DNA of 64,000 nucleotides. It comes from Macrostomum hystrix. Its lineage: Eukaryota > Platyhelminthes > Macrostomidae. Position 1 is the stretch's first letter; every line of letters begins with the position of its first letter. The notes beneath the pieces were generated by a model. The model was not told the origin of the DNA, ran no database searches, and saw nothing but the letters and a program-made list of their open reading frames with translations. The position numbers and the translations under genes were made by a program. The stretch spans positions 1,829,001 through 1,893,000 of the forward strand of contig CATNEN010000025.1 of assembly GCA_950097015.1 (NCBI GenBank). The letters are read 5' to 3'. Shown here one piece after another: positions 53,283 through 64,000 of this stretch.

Positions 53283-53478
53283 TATGTGCATCAGACAGCA
53301 CAGCCGCAACTATTGCGCGGCGCATCTGAAGGCTGCGTACGGCTGTTCAGTCCATGGACTGGACAGTAAAAAGCAGTAATTACTTTCTGATGGGCCAGAT
53401 TATTATTTATACTAAAGGACCAAATTTGTTGCCGTTGAGTCAGGAATCGAACATCTGACCTTAAAGTAACAGCATCAG
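53283..53478 (-). mobile_element. tRNA-derived SINE, family A (rearranged)
   Basis: The 3' block (cagccgcaactattgcgcgg, cagtccatggactg) and the head with B box (tcagatgttcgattcctgac on the minus strand) are present. The middle is partly replaced. It directly follows the hAT-type MITE. Confidence 0.65.
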
Positions 53479-53791
53479 CCATTAACTTGATATTAATTTT
53501 TAAACGTGCCTGTTTTTCTGAAATTAGTCACTTTCAACAGCACATCACCAAACATCACAAACCTTTTATAGTGTTTTTATATCCATGATCAACAGTTGGC
53601 TAATTAATCAGTAAATTTTCTCCTTTGAACACAAATATATTCGTATTTTATTTCTCGATTTATGTGTGCAATTTTTTAGTTGAAACACAGTTTGTTCTTG
53701 TTGTTACTATATCATTTAAGCAAAATTAAAATAAACTTTAAAACAAACAAACAACTTAAGTTTTTATGGATACTATTTCAGGTTTTATCCA

Positions 53792-55256
53792 ATGTACGGT
53801 GGTGGTGGCTTTCACTATGGCTCAATGGGCTATCACCATCCTCTGCAACAGCAGCATCAGCAGCAGCGCCAGCATCATCAGCAGCAGCGCCAGCATCATC
53901 GAAGCCCGGCAAATCATATTAGTGGTGTTAGCAATGGCGGTGTGAATCGTTACCATAGCAACCAGCGTGGCCATCGGCAAAATCAATTTGTAAATCACCG
54001 AGCTGCCAATGCCAAGTCTTCCCATGACAGGCGTCGCTTCATTCAACAGGTTGCTGTAACAGCAGCTAACAATGCTTATCAGCAGCAGCGGCAGCAGCAG
54101 CTCAGCCCGCACATGTTGACACCAGCGGAGGCCGCCGCTACAGCCTATGCCGACTTCAACTCCGGCCGCATCTGGCAGCTGTTTGTTGAGAAGCGCCAGA
54201 CTGATGCAACCTACGAGCGGAAGCTGCGGCTTAGAGATGCCCTGCTGTCCATTGTGTCATCCGCCTTTCCGTCTGCCGGCATTTACATTGTGGGCTCCTC
54301 TATGAACGGCTTTGGTACGGATACCACCGACTTAGACCTGTGCCTCATGTTAACTAGCGAAGAGCTGCACCAGAAGCATGAGGCCACAGCGGTGCTGACT
54401 GCTATGCTCAAACCGCTGAGAATGTGCCGCTTTCTTAGCAATGTCATGCTGATTAATGCTAAAGTGAGCATACGCCACTTATTTAATACTTGTTCATTGT
54501 TTGCGCTCCAATTCACCTAATGACTATTTTATTAGCTAACTAACTATGCATATCACAATAACAATAACAATACAGGTGCCTATCATCAAGTTTCGCGATA
54601 GTATTAGCGAATTCGAATGCGACCTTAATGTTAACAACAAGATTGGCATCTACAATACGCACCTGATGGCTGCCTACGCAAAATGCGACTGGCGCGTCCG
54701 GCCCCTGGTGATGTTCGTGAAGCTGTGGGCGCAGTCTCTGAGGGTGCATGACGCAAGCCAGGGCCGACTGTCCAGCTACAGTCTGGCCCTGATGACAGTG
54801 CATTACCTGCAGGCCGGCTGCAATCCGCCAGTGCTGCCAAGTCTGCAGGCTGTGTATCCGCAGCTGTTTGACTACAACAGGCCTTACACTGAGATTGACA
54901 TGCGGGTGCAGCTGCCCTGGGAGGAGCTGAGGTCGCAGAACTATCAGAATCTAGGCCAGCTGTTTGCCGGATTCATTCAGTACTACTCAGAGTTCGACTG
55001 GCGCAGCTTCAGTGTCAGCGTTCGGCTGGGCAAGCCGCTGCCAATTCAGCTAGCACTGAAGCTCATATCGCCTCAGGAGCAGCGTGCCGCTTCCAGCTAC
55101 AAGATCTACGTCGAGGAGCCGTTCTCCCTAACCAATGCCGCCAGGTCTGCCTATCGCGACGACATTCTCGCCCAGATCCAGCGAGCCTTTCGAGTCACCG
55201 CCCAGTCGTTGCGCAGTCAGCGAAGCCTGACAGACATCATGAACAATCCGGCCTAA
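53792..55256 (+). CDS. GLD-2-type cytoplasmic poly(A) polymerase, paralogue 1
   Basis: Exons 53782-54463 (first ATG 53792) and 54576-55256, phase 0, about 450 residues (human TENT2 is 484). The first 110 residues are Gln/His-rich. The nucleotidyltransferase core has G-S-S-M-N-G-F-G-T-D-T-T-D-L-D-L-C-L with both metal-binding Asp, and the third Asp in E-F-E-C-D-L-N-V-N-N. All three catalytic Asp are kept, so it should be active. The PAP-associated region includes N-L-G-Q-L-F-A-G-F-I-Q-Y-Y and ends in K-I-Y-V-E-E-P-F and S-L-T-D-I-M. There is no RNA-binding domain; GLD-2 enzymes rely on partners to lengthen mRNA tails in germ line and neurons. The exon opens in phase 2 after an acceptor, so an upstream exon may add N-terminal residues. 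Confidence 0.88.
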
Positions 55257-55625
55257 TCAGTGCAGGCCGTGGCCAACTCTCTGATCTCTAAAGCCCATTA
55301 TCTTGCTACGCTTCCGTGCCCTTTCGATTGCATTTTTGAGGCCGCTTCACCGCTATCCACATGTCTTTGTGCGTTCCTCTCAGTCTGTGTGTACAGTCAA
55401 TTACAGTATGAATGCATGAAAATCCTGTTGTGATTGTTGCTGTGTATTAACATTCTCTTTTGTTGAATTTTATTGTTTGCAGAACTCTGCCTTGTAAATG
55501 TAAATGTAGAACGGTTGGAATATAATTCTGAATTTGTTTAACCTGCTTCTTTGCTAGTGTTGAGCTTTATTCTACTGTGTTTTTTATTACGTAAGGTTAG
55601 GGCATTTCATATAGACTAAATGATG
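55257..55625. other. Spacer between GLD-2 paralogues
   Basis: 3' UTR and intergenic sequence of paralogue 1, with no separate gene. Confidence 0.4.
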
Positions 55626-56062
55626 GCGTCCATTGAACATACTGAGGATAGCGTCCATTAAACATACTGAGGATAGCGTCCATTAAACATACTGAGGATA
55701 GCGTCCATTAAACATACTGAGGATAGCGTCCATTAAACATACTGAGGATAGCGTCCATTAAACATACTAAGGATAGCGTCCATTAAACATACTGAGGATA
55801 GCGTCCATTAAACATACTGAGGATAGCGTCCATTAAACATACTAAGGATAGCGTCCATTAAACATACTAAGGATAGCGTCCATTAAACATACTGAGGATA
55901 GCGTCCATTGAACATACTGAGGATAGCGTCCATTGAGCATACTGAGGATAGCGTCCATTGAACATACTGAGGATAGCGTCCATTGAGCATACTGAGGATA
56001 GCGTCCATTGAGCATACTGAGGATAGCGTCCATTGAGCATACTGAGGATAGCGTCCATTGAG
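55626..56062. repeat. 25-bp minisatellite array
   Basis: About 17 units starting ggatagcgtccattaaacat and ending actga. The right units carry attgagcat or attgaacat, the left ones attaaacat. It ends about 100 bp before the acceptor of GLD-2 paralogue 2. Confidence 0.93.
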
Positions 56063-56180
56063 CCAAGAAAATAGCAGCTAGGTGTCCTTTAGACCTCAGA
56101 GTGGTCTAGCAGTCATGATTTATCGAAATCCGCGCAGTTAATTTACCTAGTCGCACATTTTCAGCTCGAGCGGGGTGGAT

Positions 56181-57648
56181 ATGCAGAGCTACGAGCAGAT
56201 GGCCCTGAGCCAGTATTACGCCTGGAACTCGCTGGCTGATCTCCTGGCCCGGCCGCCGCTCGCTCAAGGCGGCAGCGCCAGCGGCGGAGGAAACTTTAGC
56301 AATTACGGCGGCTTCGGTGGCAGCCGTCAAAGAACCGGCCGGGCCTCGTTAGGGCGCCTCTACGGCGGTGGAACGAAGCGTGGCGGCATCGGACCGGCCT
56401 ACGGAGGCCGCGGCGGCGGCCGTGTGACGCCTAGACCACAGACTATGGACATGTCGCATCCTCCTCCGCCGCCGCCACCTCCACTTCCGCCGCCTCCGTC
56501 GTCTCAGCAACCGTTGCCGCAGCAACAGCAGCCAATAGCAATAACATCTTCGCCTATAGATTCCAATGCAGCTTATGCCGAGTGGAACTCCGGCCGCATC
56601 TGGCAGCTGTTTGTTGAGAAGCGCCAGACTGATGCAACCTACGAAAGGAAGCTGATGCTCAGGGACGCCCTGCTGTCCGTCGTGTCGTCTTCGTTTCAGT
56701 CGGCCGGCCTCTTTATTGTAGGCTCCTCAATGAACGGATTCGGCACAGACTGGGCTGATCTAGACCTCTGCTTGACTATTAACGATCGTGAGTTGGATCA
56801 GAAACGGGACCAGGTGCTCAATCATCTGCAGCGGCCGCTTTGCCAGTGTCGCTTTATTAAACATGTGGAGCTTATTCGCGCTAAGGTAAGTTAACTTTAC
56901 AGACATTCTAGTAGTCAGGTGTTTGTTAAAGCCCCTTTTAAGTAAAATAAAAACCACATTTCAGGTGTCAATCTTAAAGTTTCACGACACCAAAACCGGT
57001 TTAGACTGCGATTTAAACATTAATAATCCCATTGGAATCTACAATACGCACCTGATGGCTGCCTACGCAAAATGCGACTGGCGCGTCCGGCCCCTGGTGA
57101 TGTTCGTGAAGCTGTGGGCGCAGTCTCTGAGGGTGCATGACGCAAGCCAGGGCCGACTGTCCAGCTACAGTCTGGCCCTGATGACAGTGCATTACCTGCA
57201 GGCCGGCTGCAATCCGCCAGTGCTGCCAAGTCTGCAGGCTGTGTATCCGCAGCTGTTTGACTACAACAGGCCTTACACTGAGATTGACATGCGGGTGCAG
57301 CTGCCCTGGGAGGAGCTGAGGTCGCAGAACTATCAGAATCTGGGCCAGCTGTTTGCCGGATTCATTCAGTACTACTCAGAGTTCGACTGGCGCAGCTTCA
57401 GTGTCAGCGTTCGGCTGGGCAAGCCGCTGCCAATTCAGCTGGCTTTGAAGCTTATCCCAGCGCACGAGCAGCGACTGACTGCCAACACTTACAAGATCTA
57501 CGTCGAGGAGCCGTTTTCCCTCGCCAACGCTGCCAGGTCAGTTCACAGCGACGAAGTTTTCGCCCAGATCCAACAAGCCTTCCGCATCACCGTCCAGTCG
57601 TTGGTCAGTCAGCGAAGCCTGACAGACATCATGAACAACGCTGGCTGA
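56181..57648 (+). CDS. GLD-2-type cytoplasmic poly(A) polymerase, paralogue 2
   Basis: Exons 56164-56885 (first ATG 56181) and 56965-57648, phase 0, about 462 residues. The N-terminus is unlike paralogue 1: Gly/Arg-rich, then a Pro run (about 95-112) and Gln run. The core keeps G-S-S-M-N-G-F-G-T-D-W-A-D-L-D-L-C-L and the third Asp in L-D-C-D-L-N-I-N-N, so it is probably active. The intron sits at the same codon as in paralogue 1. A 404-bp part of exon 2 is almost identical to paralogue 1, whereas flanking coding sequence is well diverged. Like paralogue 1 it opens in phase 2 after an acceptor, so a short 5' exon may exist. AATAAA at about 58996 could end the transcript. Confidence 0.88.
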
Positions 57649-59214
57649 ACACTGACACTGTTTGTTATGATTTACTATTGCCTTCATATCCTATGTGTCA
57701 TTCTCTCGCCAACATCCGAGCTTGATTGCCGAGTCTGCTTCACGTTTTGATGCATTGAACTGTTTTGGAACTGTCTCTATTAGTGTCCTTGCGATCTGCG
57801 TTACATTTTTGGTTCCTGACACCTGTCTGGCAGTTTTTTTGCTTTTTACCCGCTAAAAAATAGGGATGTTTCTTTGGGTGATTCCAGTTGGAATCTGCGG
57901 TGTTTCCAGAAAAAGAAACAGCCGAACGCTGGAAACATACCAATCGGATGATTCCATGCTTAGAATCTACCCAACTGGGCGTTTTCTCTGTGCTTCTTAG
58001 TGGCGAAATGGAATCACCCAAAGAATCCTCCAGTTCGGAAGATTCCATGCTCAGAAACCGCCGAGGAATCGCCCGTAAATAATTCTCTGGTTGTCCCATG
58101 GGCCACTGGTTCGGGTGATTCTTCGGCGGTTTCCGCACAATTTACGGTTACATCGGCTGCTTCCTGGGTGGTTTCTTTAACTCTTGCGAGATAGGGGGGA
58201 TTTTGGTAGATTCCACTCCTATTTTGCACAAAAACCCGCCGAAGAAGCAGCCGAAATTTTTACAGGGTATTTTTGTGTTTTCACGCGCTTTCATTTCAGC
58301 TTTATCTTGTTTTACTTTTTTTGCCAATTAATTTAGCCCTTGGAGGGGCAGAATTATCCGTTTTAAACTTGTCTACTTCATCCAGTACGGGTATCCGCCA
58401 TTTTATTTTGCCGAGCGCATTTATTGGTTTTTCAGTTTGCATTTTGTTAGGTCAATTGGCGCATCTTTGTGTTTATTACGAATGACTGGGTACATTTGAA
58501 AGTTTGTAGCGCCAGCAAGATATGTACTAGATTCGGTGTGCAATTTCATCTTGTGTAGTCCGAATCGGCATTTTTTCATTTGTTTTACTAATTAGAATCT
58601 TACTTTTCTTTTTTTAGTGTTCTTATCGGCTTTCTTTTATTCATTTTTTCTAGCCAATATTGATCCTGGCTTAACACACTTTTAATGCCTGCTTCCCTTG
58701 TCTGTAGTCTTTTAAAAACAAAAAACACAAAAACAATGCCTAGAAACAGCTAAACAAAAGAAAAAAAATAAACAAAACCCAACAAAACGGTTTTTCGTCC
58801 TTTCAAGATGCGTGCGACAAGCTAACTGGCATATATATTTTGCCGCGAACTAAATCTGTACCGCTGATCGTCGTCCATTCTTACATGCACCTGTACCACA
58901 TTCAGAACATTGTTTCCTAATCTATCATTTTTTAGAGAAGCATATATCCTTTTCCCATTTCGAAGTCAGCTTACAATGAGACTTGTCATTCTGAAATAAA
59001 GAAAAATGTGTATTATGCACACCTCATCTGCCTCCCTGCCTCAGTGGCCCGCACAATTATTTTTCTGTTTTAAAAAGTGACAGCAAACAAAACATACAAC
59101 AACCAATCTGCCACCAACAGTTTTCAACTACCAAAGTTTGTTATTTGTGTCTTATTCTGTTACTTCTTTTGGAACGAGTCTACTGCTGTGGATAGGCGAT
59201 AGATTCTGTTTAGA
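57649..59214. other. 3' flank and intergenic, with an inverted repeat
   Basis: No gene seen. Between 57.87 and 58.2 kb ctttgggtgattcca (57870) pairs with tggaatcacccaaag (58008-58022). Several gattcca/tggaatc and gccgaag/cttcggc fragments recur, so a decayed foldback element is likely. The rest is T-rich. Confidence 0.4.
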
Positions 59215-59221
59215 TTATCCT

Positions 59222-59690
59222 CCTTCAGGGATAATCTGTTTAAAACTCCTTCAGGGATAATCTGTTTAGAACTCCTTCAGGGATAATCTGTTTAGAACTC
59301 CTCCTTCGGGGTATAATCTGTTTAGAACTCCTTCAGGGATAATCTGTTTAGAACTCCTTCAGGGATAATCTGTTTAGAACTCCTCCTTCGGGGATAATCT
59401 GTTTAGAACTCCTTCAGGGATAATCTGTTTAGAACTCCTCCTTCAGGGATAATCTGTTTAGAACTCCTCCTTCAGGGATAATCTGTTTAGAACTCCTCCT
59501 TCGGGGGATAATTTGTTTAGAACTCCTCCTTCGGGGGATAATCTGTTTAGAACTCCTCCTTCAGGGATAATCTGTTTAGAACTCCTCCTTCAGGGATAAT
59601 CTGTTTAGAACTCCTCCTTCAGGGATAATCTGTTTAGAACTCCTCCTTCGGGGGATAATTTGTTTAGAACTCCTCCTTCGGGGGTTTCGG
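59222..59690. repeat. 26/29/30-bp minisatellite array
   Basis: About 17 units around gggataatctgtttagaact followed by ccttca, cctccttca or cctccttcggg. Length variants come from a ctc insertion and an extra g. The short variants cluster at the left. It ends about 36 bp before the acceptor at 59726. Confidence 0.92.
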
Positions 59691-59733
59691 AGAATTTCAA
59701 TCAGGTAATTTATTTGTTAATTTCAGTCCTCGC

Positions 59734-61438
59734 ATGGCCAATCGAACTGTAAAGGACGCTCACACTGTGCACGGCACAAATCCCCAGTACCTAGTCGAGA
59801 AGATTATTCGGTCGCGCATCTATGAATGCCGCTACTGGAAGGAGGAGTGCTTCGCCGTCAATGAGGAGCTGCTGGTTGAACGCGCCGTTGCACTAAAGTA
59901 CATCGGCGGTGTGCACAGCGGCAACATCAAGCCGACGCCGTTTCTTTGCCTTATATTGAAGATGCTGCAAATCCAGCCAGCCAAAGATATCATTATTGAG
60001 TTCATCCGGCAGAAGGATCACAAATACGCGCGTGCCCTGGGCATGTTCTACCTGCGTCTAACCCAGGACTCGCTAGAGTGCTACCGCTACCTGGAACCGC
60101 TCTACAACGACTATCGCAAACTGAAGCGCATCGACCGGCAGGGCGCCTTCTCTGTCATCCACATGGACGAGTTTGTTGACGAACTGCTGCGCGAGGAGCG
60201 CTCCTGCGATGTCATCCTGCCGCGTCTGCAAAAGCGTCAAGTACTCGAAGAGGAAAGCGACCTGGAGCCGCGCGTCTCGCTGTTGGACGAAGAGCTGCAA
60301 GATGTTCGCCTAGATGATGCTGCCGCTGCGGTAGCCGGCGTTGACAGTGACGAAAGCGATGATGACGATAACCGGGACCGTAGATCGCATTCTGATAGTC
60401 CGCCGAGGCGTCGTAGCAGCGTTTCTCCGCCTGCCCCGCTGCCGTCCTCGGCGTCGCGTCATCCGAATCGGCACCGGCGGAGGTCCCGGACTCGAAGTCG
60501 GTCCCGATCTAGGTCGCCGCCGCCGCCGCATCAGCAACAGCGCGATAGGCGGCGCAGGTCAAGGTGAGAGAAATTCGGTTCGGGTTTTGGTTTGGTTTGC
60601 AGTATGTGTGTGTGTGTGCGTATCGCGGCACCAGGTAAGAGCGCTTCAATGAAACGGATGACGTCGGTTGGAGCCCAGAGGTCGCGGATGGTGAGGGGAA
60701 GCCGGCCTCGTGGGGCGATCAAAGAGGTGGTGTGTGGACTCACCATAGGCAGAGCACAAGGCAGGAACGTTTGAGTCGAGCTTGTGCCGGTACCTCGCGA
60801 GGAGACGGCAGTGGCCAGACCGGAGCTGTGCAGGCGTGGTGCGTTGCCAGCGATTGAGGACTTGTTACGACAGACGGATGGCAGGCGGCGTACTGCCGAG
60901 GACAGGGTTGGGCGGAATGAGAGCGAGGTGATGACGGACGCATGCAGTATGAATGGCTGTGAGGTGCTGGCGCAAGGAGCTCTGTATGGTCTATGGGGTT
61001 TGAGGAGAGGAGGTGTCTAACAATGGGCAGAATTTCCTTTTGTAAATCATTAGAGTTATGTAAGTGATGTTTTTTTCTACCTGTGTGCCAATTTCCACCA
61101 GTCGCTGAATCGCGCATTCCAGGTCGCGCTCCAAGTCCAAGTCCAGGTCGCGATCGCCAGCTGAACGACGTCGTAGAACTGGCGGCGGTACCGGCGACAG
61201 CGAGGCGAAGAAGAAGCGCAAGAAGGACAAGAAGGACCGCTCCGCCAAGGCTGAGCAGCGCAGCAAGGACAGGGACAAGCAGCGGGACAAGGATCGCAGC
61301 GAGAGAAAGCGGCCCCGTCAGGATCCAGACGATCGCGGTCGGGATCGGGAGCAGAGGAATCGCAACAGGGAAGAGGAGGAGATCCGGGAGGCCAACAAGC
61401 TGCGCGCCGAGCTGGGCATTCCGCTGCTCAAGCCGTGA
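59734..61438 (+). CDS. PRPF38A: PRPF38A, spliceosomal pre-mRNA splicing factor
   Basis: Exons 59727-60563 (ATG 59734) and 61123-61438, phase 2, 381 residues. It opens M-A-N-R-T-V-K-D-A-H, then H-G-T-N-P-Q-Y-L-V-E-K-I-I-R, followed by G-N-I-K-P-T-P-F-L-C-L and Y-L-E-P-L-Y-N-D-Y-R-K, near identical to animal PRPF38A. The PRP38 domain is about 10-180; an acidic stretch and an Arg/Ser-rich tail follow, continued in exon 2. It is part of the U4/U6.U5-associated B complex needed for spliceosome activation. The tail is longer than in humans (312 residues in total there). An acceptor 7 nt before the ATG (tttcag) shows an upstream non-coding exon or spliced leader. The 559-bp intron holds only shadow frames. 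Confidence 0.95.
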
Positions 61439-61553
61439 CAAAATGCTTTTAGACACAAATTTTGCCTAGTAACTAATCAATTTGTGCTCCGGCTTCTTGC
61501 GTTTAAAATGTCGCTATAAATTTATCTAAGTTATGTGCTTGCGTGTAAAAACT

Positions 61554-61559
61554 AATAAA
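61554..61559 (+). promoter_or_regulatory. Polyadenylation signal of PRPF38A
   Basis: AATAAA 116 bp after the stop codon. Confidence 0.55.
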
Positions 61560-61744
61560 ATATCTGTGCATTTCAACTTGGGCGACCAAATATTAACTTT
61601 CAGATATTTTCAAGTGTTCCATGGTTCTTTCATTATCATCGTCGATAAATCAAAGCCGTTTTTAGAGACAATGTCAATTGTCAATCGCCTAGCCTTGAAA
61701 ATATTTAGTCTGCGCAGAAAGTAAAAGAACCGTACCGTTGCAGG

Positions 61745-62040
61745 AGGGCTGCGGGCAGTGGAACATCATTTGGTGACACTAGATCCGCAGCCAGCGAGGA
61801 GGCAGTTCTGCCAATTTCGCTGATTCCTGAGCACACACGCACACAGTTACCGTACGCAGGCATACGCTCACACAGGTGTGTACATCTGCAATGGAGGTTC
61901 AAGGGCGTAAATTGCACGACAAGCCCCAAGCCTTCTCTCCGCGGCTGCGCCCCAATTCAATGTGGCCTCGCCGTGGAATCGGCGAGAACTTAGGGACCTT
62001 GGTGCGAGAGGCAAACGCGTTAACCGCTCTGCCACCGACC
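61745..62040 (-). mobile_element. tRNA-derived SINE, family B
   Basis: On the minus strand: gggggtcggtggcagagcgg, gcgtttgcctctcgcacc and gattccacggcgaggccaca. The body has gagagaaggcttggggcttg and cacctgtgtgagcgtatgcc. Nearly full length, between PRPF38A and the lectin gene. Confidence 0.85.
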
Positions 62041-62532
62041 CCCAAGCTCGAACCTAACCAACGGTTCTACTTGAATCGTGCTAATTATGAATTGTAGCTC
62101 GTATTATGATCGTGCTAATGTAAAAAAACAATTGAACTCGACTTAAAATCTACTTTAACAACAAAAAGCATGGCAGCGTCCATAGATACTCTTGTTTGAG
62201 ATTGGCTAGTAAACTGGCATTGGCTTCTCTGACAGTTATTCAGTGAATTCAATCGACTGATGAGGAGACAGCTTCCATCCTGATTGGCAGACCATATACT
62301 TATTTAGACATGTAAGAATCCACTGCAAAGCTATCTGACATCAGCCTCCCACCTTAGGCGATAGCGAATCAAATTCCATTCATCAGAGCCAGGAAGACAG
62401 TTTATTGTTTGGTTCGCAGCGCGTTTACACAAACAAGACTACATAAGCCGTGACAACATTTATCACATCTTGAGAAGTCTGGCCTGCACAAATCGCGATA
62501 TTCTAAAACGCAATTTATTGTCAAAATTAAAA
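62041..62532. other. Upstream region of the lectin gene
   Basis: No TATA box at a convincing distance and no other gene. The frame of the lectin is open to about 62470 but without an ATG before 62533. Confidence 0.4.
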
Positions 62533-63360
62533 ATGAGTCGTATTCAAAAACGGATTACGCATTACATGTTCCTGCTGCTTCCCAATTTTCTACTCGGTTA
62601 TCATGGTGCCTTTACACAGAGACGTTTCTCCGCTGACTCCAACTGCAGAGTCTCATTCCACCCGGTGACCGCTCTGAGCTGTGTGAGAAGCGACTTCGTG
62701 CGAACTCACTCTCAGGCTGCGTCTCTGTTGGAGTGCTCGCTGCTGTGTGCAAAGACTGCTCACTGCCAGGCTCTCAGCATGTCCGATGGTCCGTGCAAGC
62801 TGTTCGTGTTCCACAGGTGCAGCAAGAACGTGAGAGACTGCAGCTGCACTCGCACAGCTCAGGTGTTTGTGAGACAGCAGTCGGGACTGCCACCCGGAGC
62901 TCTGTGTCCTGCTGGCTACGCTGACGACCTGTGCGGCACCAAGTACAAGTTCATGAGCTGTGCGAAAAACTGGACAAAGTGCAAGGAAATGTGCGATGCG
63001 GAGTCAGGACTCGTCATCATGGCTGACGTGATGGACAGCACCGAGCTGGTCAGAGTGGGACAGCTGGTTGACAGCAAGTTGTCAAGCATGTCTGGCTCCG
63101 GCTTTGCTTCGATTTACGTTGGCGGTCGGCAGCTTCCGGGCAGTCAGGAGCCATCGGGAGGCTGGCAGTGGGCCAGCTGCGGTCTGAACATCTCTGCCAG
63201 CCTGTGGGGCAGCGATGAGCCCAACAACGGTGGAAGTGCAACAGCTGGAGTTGAAGACGCAGCAGCTGTTGACAAAAGCAATAAATTACTTGACGTACCC
63301 GTTAAAAACTACAATTTGGCAGGTGGAGGCTACTGCGAGTGCGTGTCACCGTTTGATTGA
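62533..63360 (+). CDS. Secreted PAN/apple-like plus C-type lectin protein
   Basis: Single exon, 275 residues from the ATG at 62533, the first Met of the frame and start of a hydrophobic signal peptide (to about residue 28). Residues about 37-105 have a PAN/apple-like pattern (L-E-C-S-L-L-C, C-Q-A-L, C-K-L-F). The rest is a C-type lectin domain opening C-P-A-G-Y. It carries the mannose-type E-P-N triplet in L-W-G-S-D-E-P-N-N and ends in Y-C-E-C. The usual second calcium motif W-N-D is not clear (L-L-D-V), so sugar binding is uncertain. Probably extracellular, in recognition or immunity. Unlike the FREM1-like lectin domain, it has no introns. Confidence 0.8.
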   Translation: MSRIQKRITHYMFLLLPNFLLGYHGAFTQRRFSADSNCRVSFHPVTALSCVRSDFVRTHSQAASLLECSLLCAKTAHCQALSMSDGPCKLFVFHRCSKNVRDCSCTRTAQVFVRQQSGLPPGALCPAGYADDLCGTKYKFMSCAKNWTKCKEMCDAESGLVIMADVMDSTELVRVGQLVDSKLSSMSGSGFASIYVGGRQLPGSQEPSGGWQWASCGLNISASLWGSDEPNNGGSATAGVEDAAAVDKSNKLLDVPVKNYNLAGGGYCECVSPFD

Positions 63361-63424
63361 CGTTGTCATTTCTGCATTTGTGCATGCAGGTCCAATCTTA
63401 AGACTGCTGGAGTGTTAGCAGTTG

Positions 63425-63434
63425 AATAAATAAA
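63425..63434 (+). promoter_or_regulatory. Polyadenylation signal of the lectin gene
   Basis: Overlapping AATAAATAAATA 64 bp after the stop codon, followed by a T-rich region. Confidence 0.65.
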
Positions 63435-64000
63435 TACACACTCTGTTGCCCCTATGCCCACTTATTAGCTTCTTTTACTTTCCAACATACCTTTTAAAAA
63501 AACTCGCTTTGAGATGCACTCAGGCACAGTTGCTGCATATTTTTTGTTGCTTCTCGAATCTTGTCAGTTTTCCTGCTACATTCATGCTGTATGTTCTTCA
63601 CTGCAATAATTTACTGAACATACCTGTTATTAGGTTGCCTTAAATTAAAAATGCTGGTTTAGTAGCTCGTAGTTTTCACAGAACTTGTATTAAAAATGTA
63701 ACAGTTTTTCAAATAAAGCTTCTTATCAACTGCTGGCGATAATTTTATCAAAACTAATTGCTTTTTCACTCGTAGAATCTTTTGGAAAACCAAGATTTTC
63801 AAATGCAGTCTTTGTTCTCAGCTGTAGACGTCTTTTATTTTAAATTTAAATAAACGAAATATTCTTAGCAACAGTCAAGTGACACCCCTGTCGCGAGGCG
63901 AAAACTTCTATGTCACTTGAGTCAGTCATCTCACCTGCTGCTTATCGGAGAGTATAGAACTGCTTGAAATTCAGCTTTTTTTGTAAATTGTCATGGGCGA
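63435..64000. other. Intergenic, no gene seen
   Basis: AT-rich flank to the window end with no supported exon. Confidence 0.35.

Noticed and set aside
60740-61456. 238-codon minus frame with Leu/Ala/Pro-rich sequence
   Set aside because: Shadow of the GC-rich Arg/Ser-coding exon 2 and intron of PRPF38A.

Overview
This is eukaryotic, animal (metazoan) DNA. It has spliced genes with GT-AG introns, GC-rich exons set in AT-rich non-coding DNA, animal-specific gene families (a FRAS1/FREM extracellular-matrix protein, a Bcl-2 family protein, C-type lectins, a membrane M13 peptidase homologue), tRNA-derived SINEs, a hAT-type MITE and AATAAA signals. A small-genome invertebrate, perhaps a flatworm or other lophotrochozoan, fits, but I cannot name the species. 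The other striking trait is about twenty tandem arrays with unit lengths from 4 to 44 bp. These make most of the long open frames in the window, and those frames are artefacts.

Layout. 0.6-5.2 kb (-): a Bcl-2 family gene with its C-terminal exon off the window. 6-17 kb: mostly arrays, with one weakly supported spliced transcript (10.7-14 kb, +). 18.1-20.0 kb (+): a two-exon M13 (neprilysin-like) type II membrane protein whose two zinc motifs are destroyed. 21.7-35.8 kb (-): a nine-exon FREM1-like gene of about 2240 codons (signal peptide, CSPG repeats, Calx-beta, C-type lectin domain). Every junction is phase-compatible. 38.1-38.5 kb (+): a small secreted Cys-rich peptide behind a TATA promoter. 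41.4-44.6 kb: AT-rich, no gene seen. 44.6-47.4 kb (+): hnRNP L/PTB-family RNA-binding protein. 49.1-52.4 kb (+): CCDC102-like coiled-coil protein. 53.8-57.6 kb (+): two tandem GLD-2 (TENT2) poly(A) polymerases. 59.7-61.4 kb (+): PRPF38A splicing factor. 62.5-63.4 kb (+): a secreted PAN/apple-like plus C-type lectin protein.

Themes. Four neighbouring loci (hnRNP L, two GLD-2, PRPF38A) act in RNA processing. I see no operon-like coupling; intergenic gaps are about 0.9-2 kb. The most unusual global feature is where the minisatellites lie. At least eight different arrays lie in introns or just upstream of exons and stop within about 0-150 bp of a 3' splice site. In the FREM1-like gene a 44-bp array runs directly into the acceptor, so each unit is almost a copy of the acceptor. 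A second clear signal is a 404-bp tract with one mismatch between the two otherwise diverged GLD-2 paralogues, which points to recent gene conversion.
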